Shown here piece by piece: positions 17,551 to 25,499 of a stretch of 64,000 bases of DNA. This DNA comes from Sphingopyxis sp. (lineage in GTDB: Bacteria > Pseudomonadota > Alphaproteobacteria > Sphingomonadales > Sphingomonadaceae). The translations under genes were made by a program, and so were the position numbers. Within the stretch, counting starts at the first letter, position 1. Every line of letters begins with the position of its first letter. The stretch is taken from assembly GCF_016463645.1 (NCBI RefSeq), contig NZ_JAEMQX010000001.1:8441-72440 (forward strand), read 5' to 3'. A model generated the notes under the pieces. That model did not search any database. It worked only from the letters and a program-made list of their open reading frames with translations, and had not been told where the DNA came from.

Positions 17551-18870
17551 CTAACGGACAGGAACGTCGGCCCAGGTTTCTGCACCCATCAGATCTGCCC
17601 AGCGCTGGTAGAAGGCCCGTTGGTTCGCTTCATTGATCTGGCTTTGATAAACATTGCCGCGCAGTTCCTCGTGTTCGATTTTCGAATCGAGGCCCATCCC
17701 GAAGTGAAGCTGTTGCTGCCGGGTCACCACGCCTACATTGACCGCCGTGCAATTCTCGAAGTTCTCGCCGTCATCCATTTCGAACACACCCGCCGGAGAA
17801 AAGGTTAACATTACCCCGCGGCGATATTCTTCCTTGAGTTCTTCCGGGGCATTTGCGTTCAGGAACACCCAGGTGTGAAGTTCCGTGCTCCTTGGACCCT
17901 TGGGGTTCCATGTCCGAAAAGTGTTGTGACCTGCCAGGAAGGAAAGATTGGGAAAGACGTTAGCGGAGCTTAGAGCGCCTACCATCCTGCTGCGAACCTT
18001 CCCCAGACGTTCGGCAAATTTCGCCTCCTGCTCACGCAGATAGTCGATAATCGGCGGTGAATTGAGCGTTGCCGCGTTCCCAATGAAATCCAGTCCAAAC
18101 TCCCAGCCGTGGCCGTTCGCATTGGCATGATAAGAACGGTCAGGTCGCATGGTCGGCTGTTTTCCGAACATTGCGATCAAGGCTGAGCTATGCGTCCAGG
18201 GAGCGTGATACGAGTCGCCCACGAAGTTCTCTGCCGGGAATTTCCAATTGCATTTGAGCCGAGATTTGATGTTGCCATCGATAAACTCGATACCACCTTC
18301 GTCATTGTCGAGGATCACATCTAGATACCAGCGAAATTCGCCTAGATATTCCTCAAGCGACGGGGCCTCCGGGTCGAAGCAGGCGAAATGCATCCCCTTA
18401 TAGCTTTCGACACGCGCCTTGTGCAGGCCAAGCTTGGACTTATCGAGGTTCGATTTTCCACTATAGGACTGCGGGCGACTGACATTCTTCAAGCTACCGT
18501 CGAGACCGTAGGACCAGCCATGAAAATTGCATGTGAACCGCCGGGAGTTGCCCGCCTCTGCAAAGCACACGCGATTACCTCGATGCGTACAGGAGTTGAG
18601 AAAGGTGTGGATCTTGCCGTCTTCGCCACGCGACACGATGACCGCATCTTCACCGATTGTCGTCGTTAGAAAATCGCCAACATTGGGCAATTGCGTGTCA
18701 TGCGCGACAAAAATCCAGCATCGCGCAAAAATCCGTTCAAGCTCCAGGTTGTAGATAGATTCGTCCCAGAAGATCCGGCGGTCAATATTTCCCGCTTCGG
18801 CGTCGACGAGTTCCTCGATGCCCGCAGCCAATTTTGCATTACTATCCGGCTTCAAGAGCGATTCAGTCAT
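17551..18870 (-). CDS. Ring-hydroxylating dioxygenase, alpha subunit (Rieske)
   Basis: A 439-residue catalytic subunit that inserts O2 into an aromatic ring. The Rieske cluster ligands are Cys94, His96, Cys114 and His117, in the CTH-x17-CNFH pattern. The mononuclear iron site has bridging Asp219 and ligands His222 and His227 (GDSYHAPWTH), with an acidic stretch FEMDDGENFEN supplying the likely third ligand. ATG 18870 follows GGAG by seven bases. It belongs to the oxygenase group that has a beta subunit, not to the homotrimeric carbazole oxygenases. It lies directly after the LigB-like ring-cleavage gene (31-base gap). Electron supply would be the reductase at 5352-6605 plus a ferredoxin located elsewhere. 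The substrate is undetermined. Confidence 0.93.
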   Translation of the reverse strand: MTESLLKPDSNAKLAAGIEELVDAEAGNIDRRIFWDESIYNLELERIFARCWIFVAHDTQLPNVGDFLTTTIGEDAVIVSRGEDGKIHTFLNSCTHRGNRVCFAEAGNSRRFTCNFHGWSYGLDGSLKNVSRPQSYSGKSNLDKSKLGLHKARVESYKGMHFACFDPEAPSLEEYLGEFRWYLDVILDNDEGGIEFIDGNIKSRLKCNWKFPAENFVGDSYHAPWTHSSALIAMFGKQPTMRPDRSYHANANGHGWEFGLDFIGNAATLNSPPIIDYLREQEAKFAERLGKVRSRMVGALSSANVFPNLSFLAGHNTFRTWNPKGPRSTELHTWVFLNANAPEELKEEYRRGVMLTFSPAGVFEMDDGENFENCTAVNVGVVTRQQQLHFGMGLDSKIEHEELRGNVYQSQINEANQRAFYQRWADLMGAETWADVPVR

Positions 18871-18901
18871 GTCATTCTCCAGCTATTCGAACCCGACCCG
18901 T

Positions 18902-19720
18902 TCAGGCGGGCAGTATCTCCGCAAAGCCGAGGCCGGTAACGCCGCCATCCCAGGCTTCGTAAGCGAGCACTTCGCCTCGGCCCGCCGGCAGAGCACCCAT
19001 CACTGCAAGAAAATGACGAATCTCCATTCCACCGTTGCCGCCTTCGCGCATTATTTCCTCGTCTGTCATTGAAAGGAGAGGGGTCGCATCGCCGGAAACG
19101 ATGCAGTCGAGGACCTTCCGATCAAACTCGGAATTGATGCGCCCCATTTCTCCGGTGCCCACCCAGTGGCTGATCCCTCCGCTGCCGATCAACACTACGG
19201 ATTCGTCTACGGGCATTTTCGCAATGGCATCGCCAATCATTCGTCCGAAATCATATGCCCTTTGGAGACGAACATACGGCGCTACGCCACTCGCCATATA
19301 AACGGGAACCGTCTTGACCGACCCGTCGGCCGGAAGGGCAAGCTGGGCGGGCACCCCGATTGCATGATCCACCCCCAAGTCGCGCGCCACAGACACGTCG
19401 AAGCCGCTTTGATGGGCATGGCCGACCAAATACTCTGCGAAACCCGGATCGCTGGCGATCGGTGAATCTCCAACACCGGGCAACCGGTCAATGGGACCAT
19501 GAAGCTCGCCTGTCGGGATAAGAAACTGTGGCAGACAGCGAGGGCCGAAGAGAATATAATGGTCCGCGCCGAAGATGATCGCCTTCGTCGCGCCGGACTT
19601 GCTTACTTTGTCGCGAATTTCCGAATAAGCGCCAATCAGGTGGTCGCGCTCTTTCTTCTTTGGGTTCACAAACAACAATGGATCATGCGGCATGATGAAG
19701 CCGCCGACTATTTCGGCCAT
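18902..19720 (-). CDS. Class III extradiol ring-cleavage dioxygenase, catalytic (LigB-like) subunit
   Basis: A 272-residue member of the LigB superfamily, which opens a catechol ring next to its hydroxyls using Fe(II). Likely iron ligands are His12 in MPHDP, His54 in GADHY and Glu255 in AYEAW. A conserved GVDHAIGVPAQL block supplies the acid-base histidine, and GSGGISHWVGTGEMG matches the family glycine-rich turn. The start is ATG 19720, with AGGAG upstream. It pairs with the small LigA-like gene 57 bases upstream, as in LigAB and CarBaBb. Coupling to a C-C hydrolase implies 2,3- or meta-type cleavage of a substituted catechol, which is inference. Confidence 0.9.
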   Translation of the reverse strand: MAEIVGGFIMPHDPLLFVNPKKKERDHLIGAYSEIRDKVSKSGATKAIIFGADHYILFGPRCLPQFLIPTGELHGPIDRLPGVGDSPIASDPGFAEYLVGHAHQSGFDVSVARDLGVDHAIGVPAQLALPADGSVKTVPVYMASGVAPYVRLQRAYDFGRMIGDAIAKMPVDESVVLIGSGGISHWVGTGEMGRINSEFDRKVLDCIVSGDATPLLSMTDEEIMREGGNGGMEIRHFLAVMGALPAGRGEVLAYEAWDGGVTGLGFAEILPA

Positions 19721-19777
19721 CTTGAAACTCTCCTAAAGATAGACGGGTAAGCGCTTCGCTGCCGCCGGCCTCTCACT

Positions 19778-20062
19778 TCATTCGCTTACCGTCTCGAGCT
19801 GTGACGTCAGCGTCGGAACGCGGGACAGATAATCCGGCATCGATTGCGGTCCGTTTACGCTTGTCCAGAAGCCCATCAGAAGCATCGGGTTAATGCCGTA
19901 CTCGAAGAGTCCCTCGGCATTCATGGACAAGACCATGTCGCGTTCTAGCTCGCTGAGGGCGTACTTCTCTGCGAAAGCTGTGGCATCCTCGCGAAACGCT
20001 GCGCGGGAATTCCGTTTGGTACTCACGTCGTAAAACAGTTGCTCGACGGCTCCAAAACTCAT
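19778..20062 (-). CDS. LigA-like small subunit of extradiol dioxygenase
   Basis: A 94-residue helical protein of the LigA family, which covers the active site of the LigB-like subunit in two-component class III extradiol enzymes. The SMNAEGLFEYGINPMLLMGF motif is characteristic of this fold. ATG 20062 has GGAAGGGA upstream. It is the first gene of a presumptive ring-cleavage/oxygenase operon, with the operator-like element 58 bases upstream of its start. The order of small then large subunit follows the ligA-ligB and carBa-carBb arrangement. Confidence 0.88.
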   Translation of the reverse strand: MSFGAVEQLFYDVSTKRNSRAAFREDATAFAEKYALSELERDMVLSMNAEGLFEYGINPMLLMGFWTSVNGPQSMPDYLSRVPTLTSQLETVSE

Positions 20063-20119
20063 CTGTCACGTCCCTTCCGGCACCTCAGATATCGTTCAAT
20101 CGGATCTTCGGGTCGAAAA

Positions 20120-20139
20120 GTCAATACGCAAGAGTATGG
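20120..20139. promoter_or_regulatory. Operator-like element, copy 2 (ring-cleavage operon)
   Basis: The element reads GTCAATACGC, AA, then GAGTATGG on the plus strand and matches the copy at 11711-11730 at 18 of 20 positions. It lies in the 123-base gap between the MDR reductase gene and the LigA-like gene, 58 bases before the latter's ATG. In the orientation of the downstream gene it is positioned much as copy 1 is relative to the hydrolase gene. Confidence 0.6.
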
Positions 20140-20185
20140 TTTTGCCTTCGAGGTCGCTGAGCCGGCCCAATCAGACCGTTTGCTG

Positions 20186-21160
20186 CTACATGGCAATCAC
20201 GACTTTACCTACCGTTCCGCGAGAGCGCAGCGACTCCATTGCTGAAACGAGTTCATCCATTTGATACACATCCCGAATTAGGGGGCGAATTTCGCCTCTG
20301 GCACATTGATTAACCAGCTTCTGCTGTATGGTGCGAATCGCTTCCGGCGAGCGGTCGAAGCTCCAGTATACACCGTGCACACTGGCGGACTTAACCAGCA
20401 TGTAGTTCGCCTTGAGCGCCTGAACCGTCCCACCGGCAAAGCCGCATACTAACAGCCTGCCCTCCCATGCCAGAAGACGCAGACTCTGTTCCGAAGTTTC
20501 GCCGCCGACCGGATCCATGACGATATCGACCCCATCTGGTGCCAGAGCTCTTACTCGCTCGGACCAGTCAGATTGACGATAATCGATCACATGATCAGCC
20601 CCATTCTCTTTAGCGATTCGCCGCTTGTCTTCGTCGCCTGCCGTGGCAACGATGCGAGCTCCCGCTGCTTTTGCAAGCTGAGTGGCAGCGATGCCCAATC
20701 CGCCTGCCGCCGCATGGATTAGGACCGTATCTCCCTTCTTGAGATTACCCTTTTCGAAAAGGGCGACATGGGCAGTGGTGTAGGAAACCGGAAGCGCGGC
20801 GGCCACCGAGGCTGGTAAGTCTCCTATCGCCATCAGACGGTCAGAAGCGACGCCACAATATTGTGCAAAGGCACCACTGCGGACCTGACATGCGACCTTG
20901 TCACCGGGAGAGAATCGAGAACCCGGGATTGCCTCGACGACCGTTCCCGCCAACTCGTTGCCTGGCACAAACGGCGGTTTTATCCGATCCTGATATTTTC
21001 CTGCAATCGCGATTTCGTCCGCAAAATTCAGACCTGCAGCGTCAATCTTGACCAGAGTGTCCGCCCGATTCTCTTGCCCTTCCCCCAGCTTCGGCATGGC
21101 AGTTTGTCCTAAGACCATCTCCTCCGGATTGCCATATTTCCTGACGATCCAAGCCTTCAT
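20186..21160 (-). CDS. Zinc-independent MDR (quinone oxidoreductase-like) NADPH reductase
   Basis: A 324-residue medium-chain reductase. It has the GroES-like N-terminal half (AGLNFADEIAIAGKY, PPFVPGNELAGTVVE), the cofactor motif HAAAGGLGIAATQLAK and the GGxxSEQSLRLLAWEGRLL region of quinone oxidoreductases. The zinc-binding Cys/His set of alcohol dehydrogenases is absent. The start is ATG 21160; a longer frame to 21259 lacks a start signal. It reads in the same direction as the ring-cleavage genes, 123 bases upstream of them. Its role is not obvious from the core pathway; it may reduce a quinone or enone intermediate, or an alternative substrate. Confidence 0.85.
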   Translation of the reverse strand: MKAWIVRKYGNPEEMVLGQTAMPKLGEGQENRADTLVKIDAAGLNFADEIAIAGKYQDRIKPPFVPGNELAGTVVEAIPGSRFSPGDKVACQVRSGAFAQYCGVASDRLMAIGDLPASVAAALPVSYTTAHVALFEKGNLKKGDTVLIHAAAGGLGIAATQLAKAAGARIVATAGDEDKRRIAKENGADHVIDYRQSDWSERVRALAPDGVDIVMDPVGGETSEQSLRLLAWEGRLLVCGFAGGTVQALKANYMLVKSASVHGVYWSFDRSPEAIRTIQQKLVNQCARGEIRPLIRDVYQMDELVSAMESLRSRGTVGKVVIAM

Positions 21161-21555
21161 GGTTTCCAACTCAAACTCCCGTGTCCGCAAATTACCATTC
21201 GCATAGGTATGGAGATTGCGGCAAGACTGCAATTGGGGCATAAAAGCAATGGCTCGCATGAATTTCCGAGCCTTTTCCCCTCTGGCCTAAAAACCGGCCG
21301 CACTGAGTGGTCCGCACCGATTGTTTCTACAAGTCTGCTTCTGGCACCAATACGGTCCGCTGGTGGAACGTGGCGGAACGGGATGGCAGCCGTGGCGGTG
21401 TCACGCCTTCCCTGGAACAAGGCCGATAGTGAAACGAGCTGTGAGACCCGGCGGTGCTGTATCAAGGTCAAGCAGTAGTCATTCGCTTATACAGGTATCA
21501 TTCGCCGGATCTGTCCGATGCGCCATCGTCGAAGCGAGAGACTGAGATGATTACC
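21161..21555. other. Promoter-side gap with a possible weak operator and an IS end
   Basis: No gene was found. Bases 21194-21212 match 13 of 19 positions of the operator-like element and lie 34 bases before the MDR reductase start. Bases 21286-21312 resemble the GAGTGGTCCGC terminal repeat found at 151-177 and 29481-29504, which marks the end of a lost insertion sequence. Confidence 0.4.
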
Positions 21556-21830
21556 TTGCACCTCCCAGAAGGAGCAGATTGTATAGCGTGAGTTCTGACG
21601 CCGCGCGCTGCAACCGGGGGATTCCTTTGCATGCTCTTTCGGAAGCTGCGCCTGATCCATTTTGAGGCTGGCATTCCCCTTGCGCTAGCGATATTGGCTC
21701 GGCTCGCCGACACCGATCCCGCGGCACAGATCCGCGATCGTTCCGCCCTGCACCCGAACAATCTCCACTACTCGCAGCTTAGCGATGTTTTCTTTCAGAT
21801 GGTGCTTCCTCACCATTCCGTCACTCTCTT
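21556..21830 (-). pseudogene. Decayed IS3-type OrfA fragment
   Basis: On the minus strand a broken frame reads KHHLKENIAKLRVVEIVR, then GGTIADLCRGIGVGEPSQYR, a stop, and KGNASLKMDQAQLPKEHAKE. This follows the EEIIGKLRxVExxLxxG, IGVTExTYYRWR and LKxxQxxRLKELExEN order of IS3 OrfA proteins. Stop codons and missing OrfB make it non-functional. Confidence 0.5.
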
Positions 21831-22220
21831 AACCAATTCAAAAATAGAAATCGGGCCAATTAGAAGAGTGCAGATCAGCTAACATGCCGGTAGTCGCAGT
21901 AGATCAGCGTCACTTTAATTTCGTGGATGTTCTGGTTCATCTCGGTCCTTGGAGCTTGTTTGCTCGGCTTCTCTTAGGTCTAATGATGCTGCTGCTAGAC
22001 CTATCTGGCCCAACGCTCGCTGTTTCATTGCGATAACAGGACAGAGACTGAAAGGCGATTCCTGAGTTCCGACCGGAATATTTTCGAACGAACATCCTGC
22101 AAGACAGCAATAAACCCTAATAAGCCAGGCGCATAGCTAGGTGACACGGTTTGCGACGGGGCTACAAAACGATGGTAGCCGGTCCCCTCTTGCCGAGACG
22201 ATCGATCGTCTCGGCGTTAT
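21831..22220. other. Stretch without a recognisable gene
   Basis: About 390 bases of lower-GC DNA between the IS debris and the NUDIX gene. No coding frame, hairpin with T-run or repeated element was recognised. Confidence 0.4.
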
Positions 22221-22991
22221 TCATCCTATAACCTCGCTTGCCGGGCCGTAGCCTGCATCCTCCGGGATGGTCAGGATATTCTTGCCATCTCGCTGCAAGA
22301 CCCACGGCAGGACAGGCACGATCGTGCGCGCCTGCGCGCGATCTACGCAGTCCGTAGCACTGTTCGCCTTGGACAACAGTTCCAGGTTCAGTCGGGTCGG
22401 GAAAATGACCGTGCGCTCGCCCGATTGCCCCATCTCCAGAGCACGATTTGGTGACAGCCATTCGGCATCTACCGTCTCATAGCCATCGCACGCGGCAATT
22501 TGGCGTTCCGGGGCTCGAGCGACGTAGAACCAGGTGTCGAACCGCTTCTTCATGAAGACCGGGGTAATCCACCGGGCAAAATCGGTGAGGCTATCGAGCC
22601 GCAAGATCACATCGGACTCCCGGACGACATCGAGGAACGATCTTTCCCCCTGTTCGACTGCCCGGCGGCTGTCCGGGTCACAGGCCCCTTCGAAAGGGCT
22701 GCCATCGCGGTTGACCGCCAGCAAAATGCCAGCCTCCTCGTAAGCTTCGCGGATCGCAGCGATCTTTAAAATTCTCTGGGTCGTATCGACCTGATCCCGC
22801 CCGTCGCAGTAAGCGGCCCATTCCTCCAGAGAATCATCGGAGTGGGGTTTCCCGCCGGGGAAGACCAGTGCGCCAGATGCGAAGTCTATCTGATGATGTC
22901 GCTTCACCATGAGAACCTGAAACTCCGGTTCATCCCGCACCAGCAGCATGGTGGCGGCAGGCACCGCCTCGGCTGGTTTCTGTTCGGTCAT
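22221..22991 (-). CDS. NUDIX hydrolase
   Basis: A 256-residue protein with a NUDIX fold. The N-terminal strand region AATMLLVRDEPEFQVLMVKR and GALVFPGGKPHSDDS precede a long insertion, after which the NUDIX helix AAIREAYEEAGILLA appears (REAYEEAGI matches REUXEEXGU). The widely spaced G and REUXEE parts resemble NUDT19/CoA-type or RppH-unlike family members, so hydrolysis of a CoA or nucleotide diphosphate is possible but unproven. The start is ATG 22991, preceded by GGGAGAAG; the GTG two codons upstream is less likely. It is followed at some distance by unrelated IS debris. It reads in the same direction as the kinase and MarR genes. Confidence 0.85.
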   Translation of the reverse strand: MTEQKPAEAVPAATMLLVRDEPEFQVLMVKRHHQIDFASGALVFPGGKPHSDDSLEEWAAYCDGRDQVDTTQRILKIAAIREAYEEAGILLAVNRDGSPFEGACDPDSRRAVEQGERSFLDVVRESDVILRLDSLTDFARWITPVFMKKRFDTWFYVARAPERQIAACDGYETVDAEWLSPNRALEMGQSGERTVIFPTRLNLELLSKANSATDCVDRAQARTIVPVLPWVLQRDGKNILTIPEDAGYGPASEVIG

Positions 22992-23068
22992 TTCCACTCT
23001 TCTCCCTTGATGTAGCCAATATCGGTGCCGGGCGGCCGTGATCTAAGCGTTCAACGCGTATGGTCTTA

Positions 23069-24655
23069 TCAGTTCCATCTAGGAATGAGTGCTATTCCCG
23101 CGAAAGCCAGAACAATGCCTGCCAGTAACAACGATTGGTCGGCCAGCAATGCGGCAGAGACGATCAATGCGGCGACCACCGGACCCTTGACGGGGGTGCT
23201 GCGGTCCTCTTCCCGCGTCAGATGGTTCAGGCTGGCTGGGTCGATGGACACCTGAATCGTACCTGATCGAGCGACCGAGGCAACGTTCTCGATTAGCTCG
23301 GGCAGCGATGCCGAGAAATCAAGCAGCCCACTGCGGACCTTGGCCAAATGATCCCGCGCGGCTCCGATCGAAAATCGCTCGGCAAACAATTGCATCACGA
23401 TCGGCTTCGTTTCTTCGGCGATATTGTAGTCCGGCGCCAAAGAGCGAACGAAGCCTTCTGCGGTCAGCAGGGTGCGCAGCAAAATAGCGAGGTCGGGCGG
23501 CAATACGAGGCGATACTCGCGCAACAATCCGAAAACCCGATCGAAGATTGCCGAGAATTCAATCCCCGCAAGAGCTGTGCCGCGAAATTCCTCGATCAGC
23601 TCATCCAGATCCATCGCCAATTGCGCGCGGTCCACGAGTGGATTGCCTGCCCAGTCAAGCAGCAGATCGGCCACCTTGTCTATCTGATCGTTCGCGATAG
23701 CAAAAATCAGGCGGACGATTTCCTGACGCCGCGCGCCGCTGAGAAAGCCGACCGAGCCGAAATCGATGAAGCCTACCTGGTTCCCTTCCATCCAGAAGAC
23801 GTTGCCGGGATGCGGGTCGCCATGAAACTCTCCGTTGAGAAGGATCATCCGTAGCACCGCATCGGCATAGCGCTTCGCGAACCGGGCATTATCTCCCTGA
23901 CCAGTTGCCGGGGGCCGCGACGCAGGCTTTCCGACCAGGGCTTCCTGCACATTGATCGTCATGCCTGTAAGTTGCCAGTGGATCGCGGGGGTCTTCACCC
24001 CAAGCATCTCCAGATAACCGCCAATCCGTTCACAAGCGCGTGCTTCTGCCGCCAGGTCCATCTCCCGCGCTAAATTCTTGGCGAATGTCTGGAGGAACTG
24101 CACGGGTCGATAGCGGGCAATGTCGCTTGACCGACGCTCGGCGAGGCCCGCGAGCCGTGTCAACAGCCTCATGTCCGCCTCGATCCTGGGCGCCATGCCG
24201 GGTCGGCGGACTTTCACGATAGTCTCGCTTCCGTCCAGCAGGGTTGCGACATAAGTCTGCGCGATAGAGGCTGAGGCGATCGGGTTTCTCTCGAAAGCGG
24301 CGAATTCACATTCCCAGTCGCTGCCCCAAGCCGATACAATCACCGGTTCGATCTTATCGAACGGCAGCGGTTCCACCTGGTCGTGGAGAGTGCCGAACGC
24401 GGAAATCCAGGGTTGTGTAAACAGATCGCTTCTGGTCGCCAGGAGCTGGCCAAGCTTTATTCCGACAGGGCCGACATCGCGCAACAGCGCCACCACCGAT
24501 GCAGGACGCAAGTCCTCGGTATCTGGCTCCTTCTCCGAAACCGGCATAACGCCAAATAAGCTTCCGAGATTTTTCAGACCGTGCCGGGCGAAAATCTGAC
24601 CGAGTTCTGCTAGCCGCGTCAGTTCACCGACACTGTTTTCCAGATCATGCTTCAT
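23069..24655 (-). CDS. ABC1/AarF (UbiB-like) atypical kinase
   Basis: A 528-residue protein of the ADCK/UbiB family. The diagnostic KxGQ segment (GPVGIKLGQLLATRSD), the alanine-rich loop region SIAQTYVATL, the catalytic loop NGEFHGDPHPGNVFW and the metal-binding IDFGSVGFL are all present. Two hydrophobic segments close to the C-terminus (VVAALIVSAALLADQSLLLA and IVLAFAGIALI) anchor it in the membrane, as in UbiB. The family supports quinone or lipid metabolism, possibly through ATPase activity. ATG 24655 overlaps the MarR stop by four bases, so it is translationally coupled to a regulator. The specific role is unknown. Confidence 0.88.
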   Translation of the reverse strand: MKHDLENSVGELTRLAELGQIFARHGLKNLGSLFGVMPVSEKEPDTEDLRPASVVALLRDVGPVGIKLGQLLATRSDLFTQPWISAFGTLHDQVEPLPFDKIEPVIVSAWGSDWECEFAAFERNPIASASIAQTYVATLLDGSETIVKVRRPGMAPRIEADMRLLTRLAGLAERRSSDIARYRPVQFLQTFAKNLAREMDLAAEARACERIGGYLEMLGVKTPAIHWQLTGMTINVQEALVGKPASRPPATGQGDNARFAKRYADAVLRMILLNGEFHGDPHPGNVFWMEGNQVGFIDFGSVGFLSGARRQEIVRLIFAIANDQIDKVADLLLDWAGNPLVDRAQLAMDLDELIEEFRGTALAGIEFSAIFDRVFGLLREYRLVLPPDLAILLRTLLTAEGFVRSLAPDYNIAEETKPIVMQLFAERFSIGAARDHLAKVRSGLLDFSASLPELIENVASVARSGTIQVSIDPASLNHLTREEDRSTPVKGPVVAALIVSAALLADQSLLLAGIVLAFAGIALIPRWN

Positions 24656-25047
24656 CGGCTTTCTTCGCAAGTGTCAGCCTGCTTCTGATTCTCCGCAACT
24701 TTTCGAAGCATCGTACGCAGGAGGTCGATTTCAGGCGCAGACATTTCCTTCCAGAGAATTTCGTGGAGTCGATCAGCCGCTTCGCGCAGTTCTGGCCAGA
24801 TGGTTCTTACTTGCTCGGTGAGGTGGAGGTTCCAAACTCTTCGATCGTGCGCCGCCCGCTCTCGCTCGATCAAACCTTTTTCAACCAAAACTGCGACAGC
24901 CTGTCCTATCGTCGCCGATTCAAGCTCGAGCAGGCGAGAAATCTCGGTCTGTGTTAGCGTAGGTTCCCTCAACAAGGACGCGATGATCCGCCATTGTGTT
25001 TGATTGAGGTCGAGCCCCACGATCAGAGTAAGCGTCCGGACCATCAT
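24652..25047 (-). CDS. MarR-family transcriptional regulator
   Basis: The 131 residues after ATG 25047 hold a winged helix: LDLNQTQWRIIASLLREP, then LTQTEISRLLELESATIGQA, VAVLVEKGLIERERAAHDRR and a dimerisation helix. The usual first helix of MarR proteins would lie upstream. The frame is open there for at least 25 codons but has no ATG, so a non-ATG start upstream is possible. The stop overlaps the start of the ABC1-type kinase, suggesting that the two form one unit. The gene is divergent from the GFA-fold gene. Confidence 0.8.
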   Translation of the reverse strand: MMVRTLTLIVGLDLNQTQWRIIASLLREPTLTQTEISRLLELESATIGQAVAVLVEKGLIERERAAHDRRVWNLHLTEQVRTIWPELREAADRLHEILWKEMSAPEIDLLRTMLRKVAENQKQADTCEESR

Positions 25048-25085
25048 GAGTGGCGCGAGTTGTTGTGGGGAGTTATTGCTGTTCC

Positions 25086-25496
25086 ATGGGACAAGACGCG
25101 ATTGACGGTGGTTGCCTGTGCGGAGCCATTCAGTTCAGAATAACGGGCACGCTGGGTGACGTGCGGCTTTGCCATTGTGACCTTTGCCGTCGCGCGAATG
25201 GCAGCGCCTTTTCAGCAAATTGCCGTGTTCTGGTATCTGATTTCAGGGTGATCCGGCAAGCCGCGCTCATTTCGGAATATCAGTCGTCGCCCGGCGCCTG
25301 GAAGTGTTTTTGCTCGATCTGCGGGTCGCCGGTTTACTCGAGGGTGGAGTGGGACGCGGAGTTCATCCGTGTGCGTTTGGGAACGCTTCCGCGGGACACG
25401 CAGGTTCGGGTTGTCGCGCACGTCTGGACCGGATCGAAGGCAGCATGGGACCATATCGTGGATGATCTTCCGCAATTTGAGCAAGGCGCAGAATAG
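25086..25496 (+). CDS. GFA/CENP-V fold zinc protein
   Basis: A 136-residue protein of the glutathione-dependent formaldehyde-activating (GFA) family. The cysteine pattern is clear: GGCLCGAIQF near the N-terminus, CHCDLCRRANGSAFS in the middle and CSICGSPVYSR later, which together bind two zinc ions. Most family members are carbon-sulfur lyase-like or unknown in function, so formaldehyde metabolism should not be assumed. The start is ATG 25086; a GTG at 25050 would add 12 residues. The gene ends three bases before the TnpC stop of the convergent IS66 element. Confidence 0.85.
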   Translation: MGQDAIDGGCLCGAIQFRITGTLGDVRLCHCDLCRRANGSAFSANCRVLVSDFRVIRQAALISEYQSSPGAWKCFCSICGSPVYSRVEWDAEFIRVRLGTLPRDTQVRVVAHVWTGSKAAWDHIVDDLPQFEQGAE

Positions 25497-25499
25497 CAA

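Noticed and set aside
17551-20062. Assigning the cluster to carbazole degradation because of the LigA/LigB-like cleavage genes
   Set aside because: Carbazole oxygenase is a homotrimer without a beta subunit, while this oxygenase has a clear beta partner. The substrate was left open.
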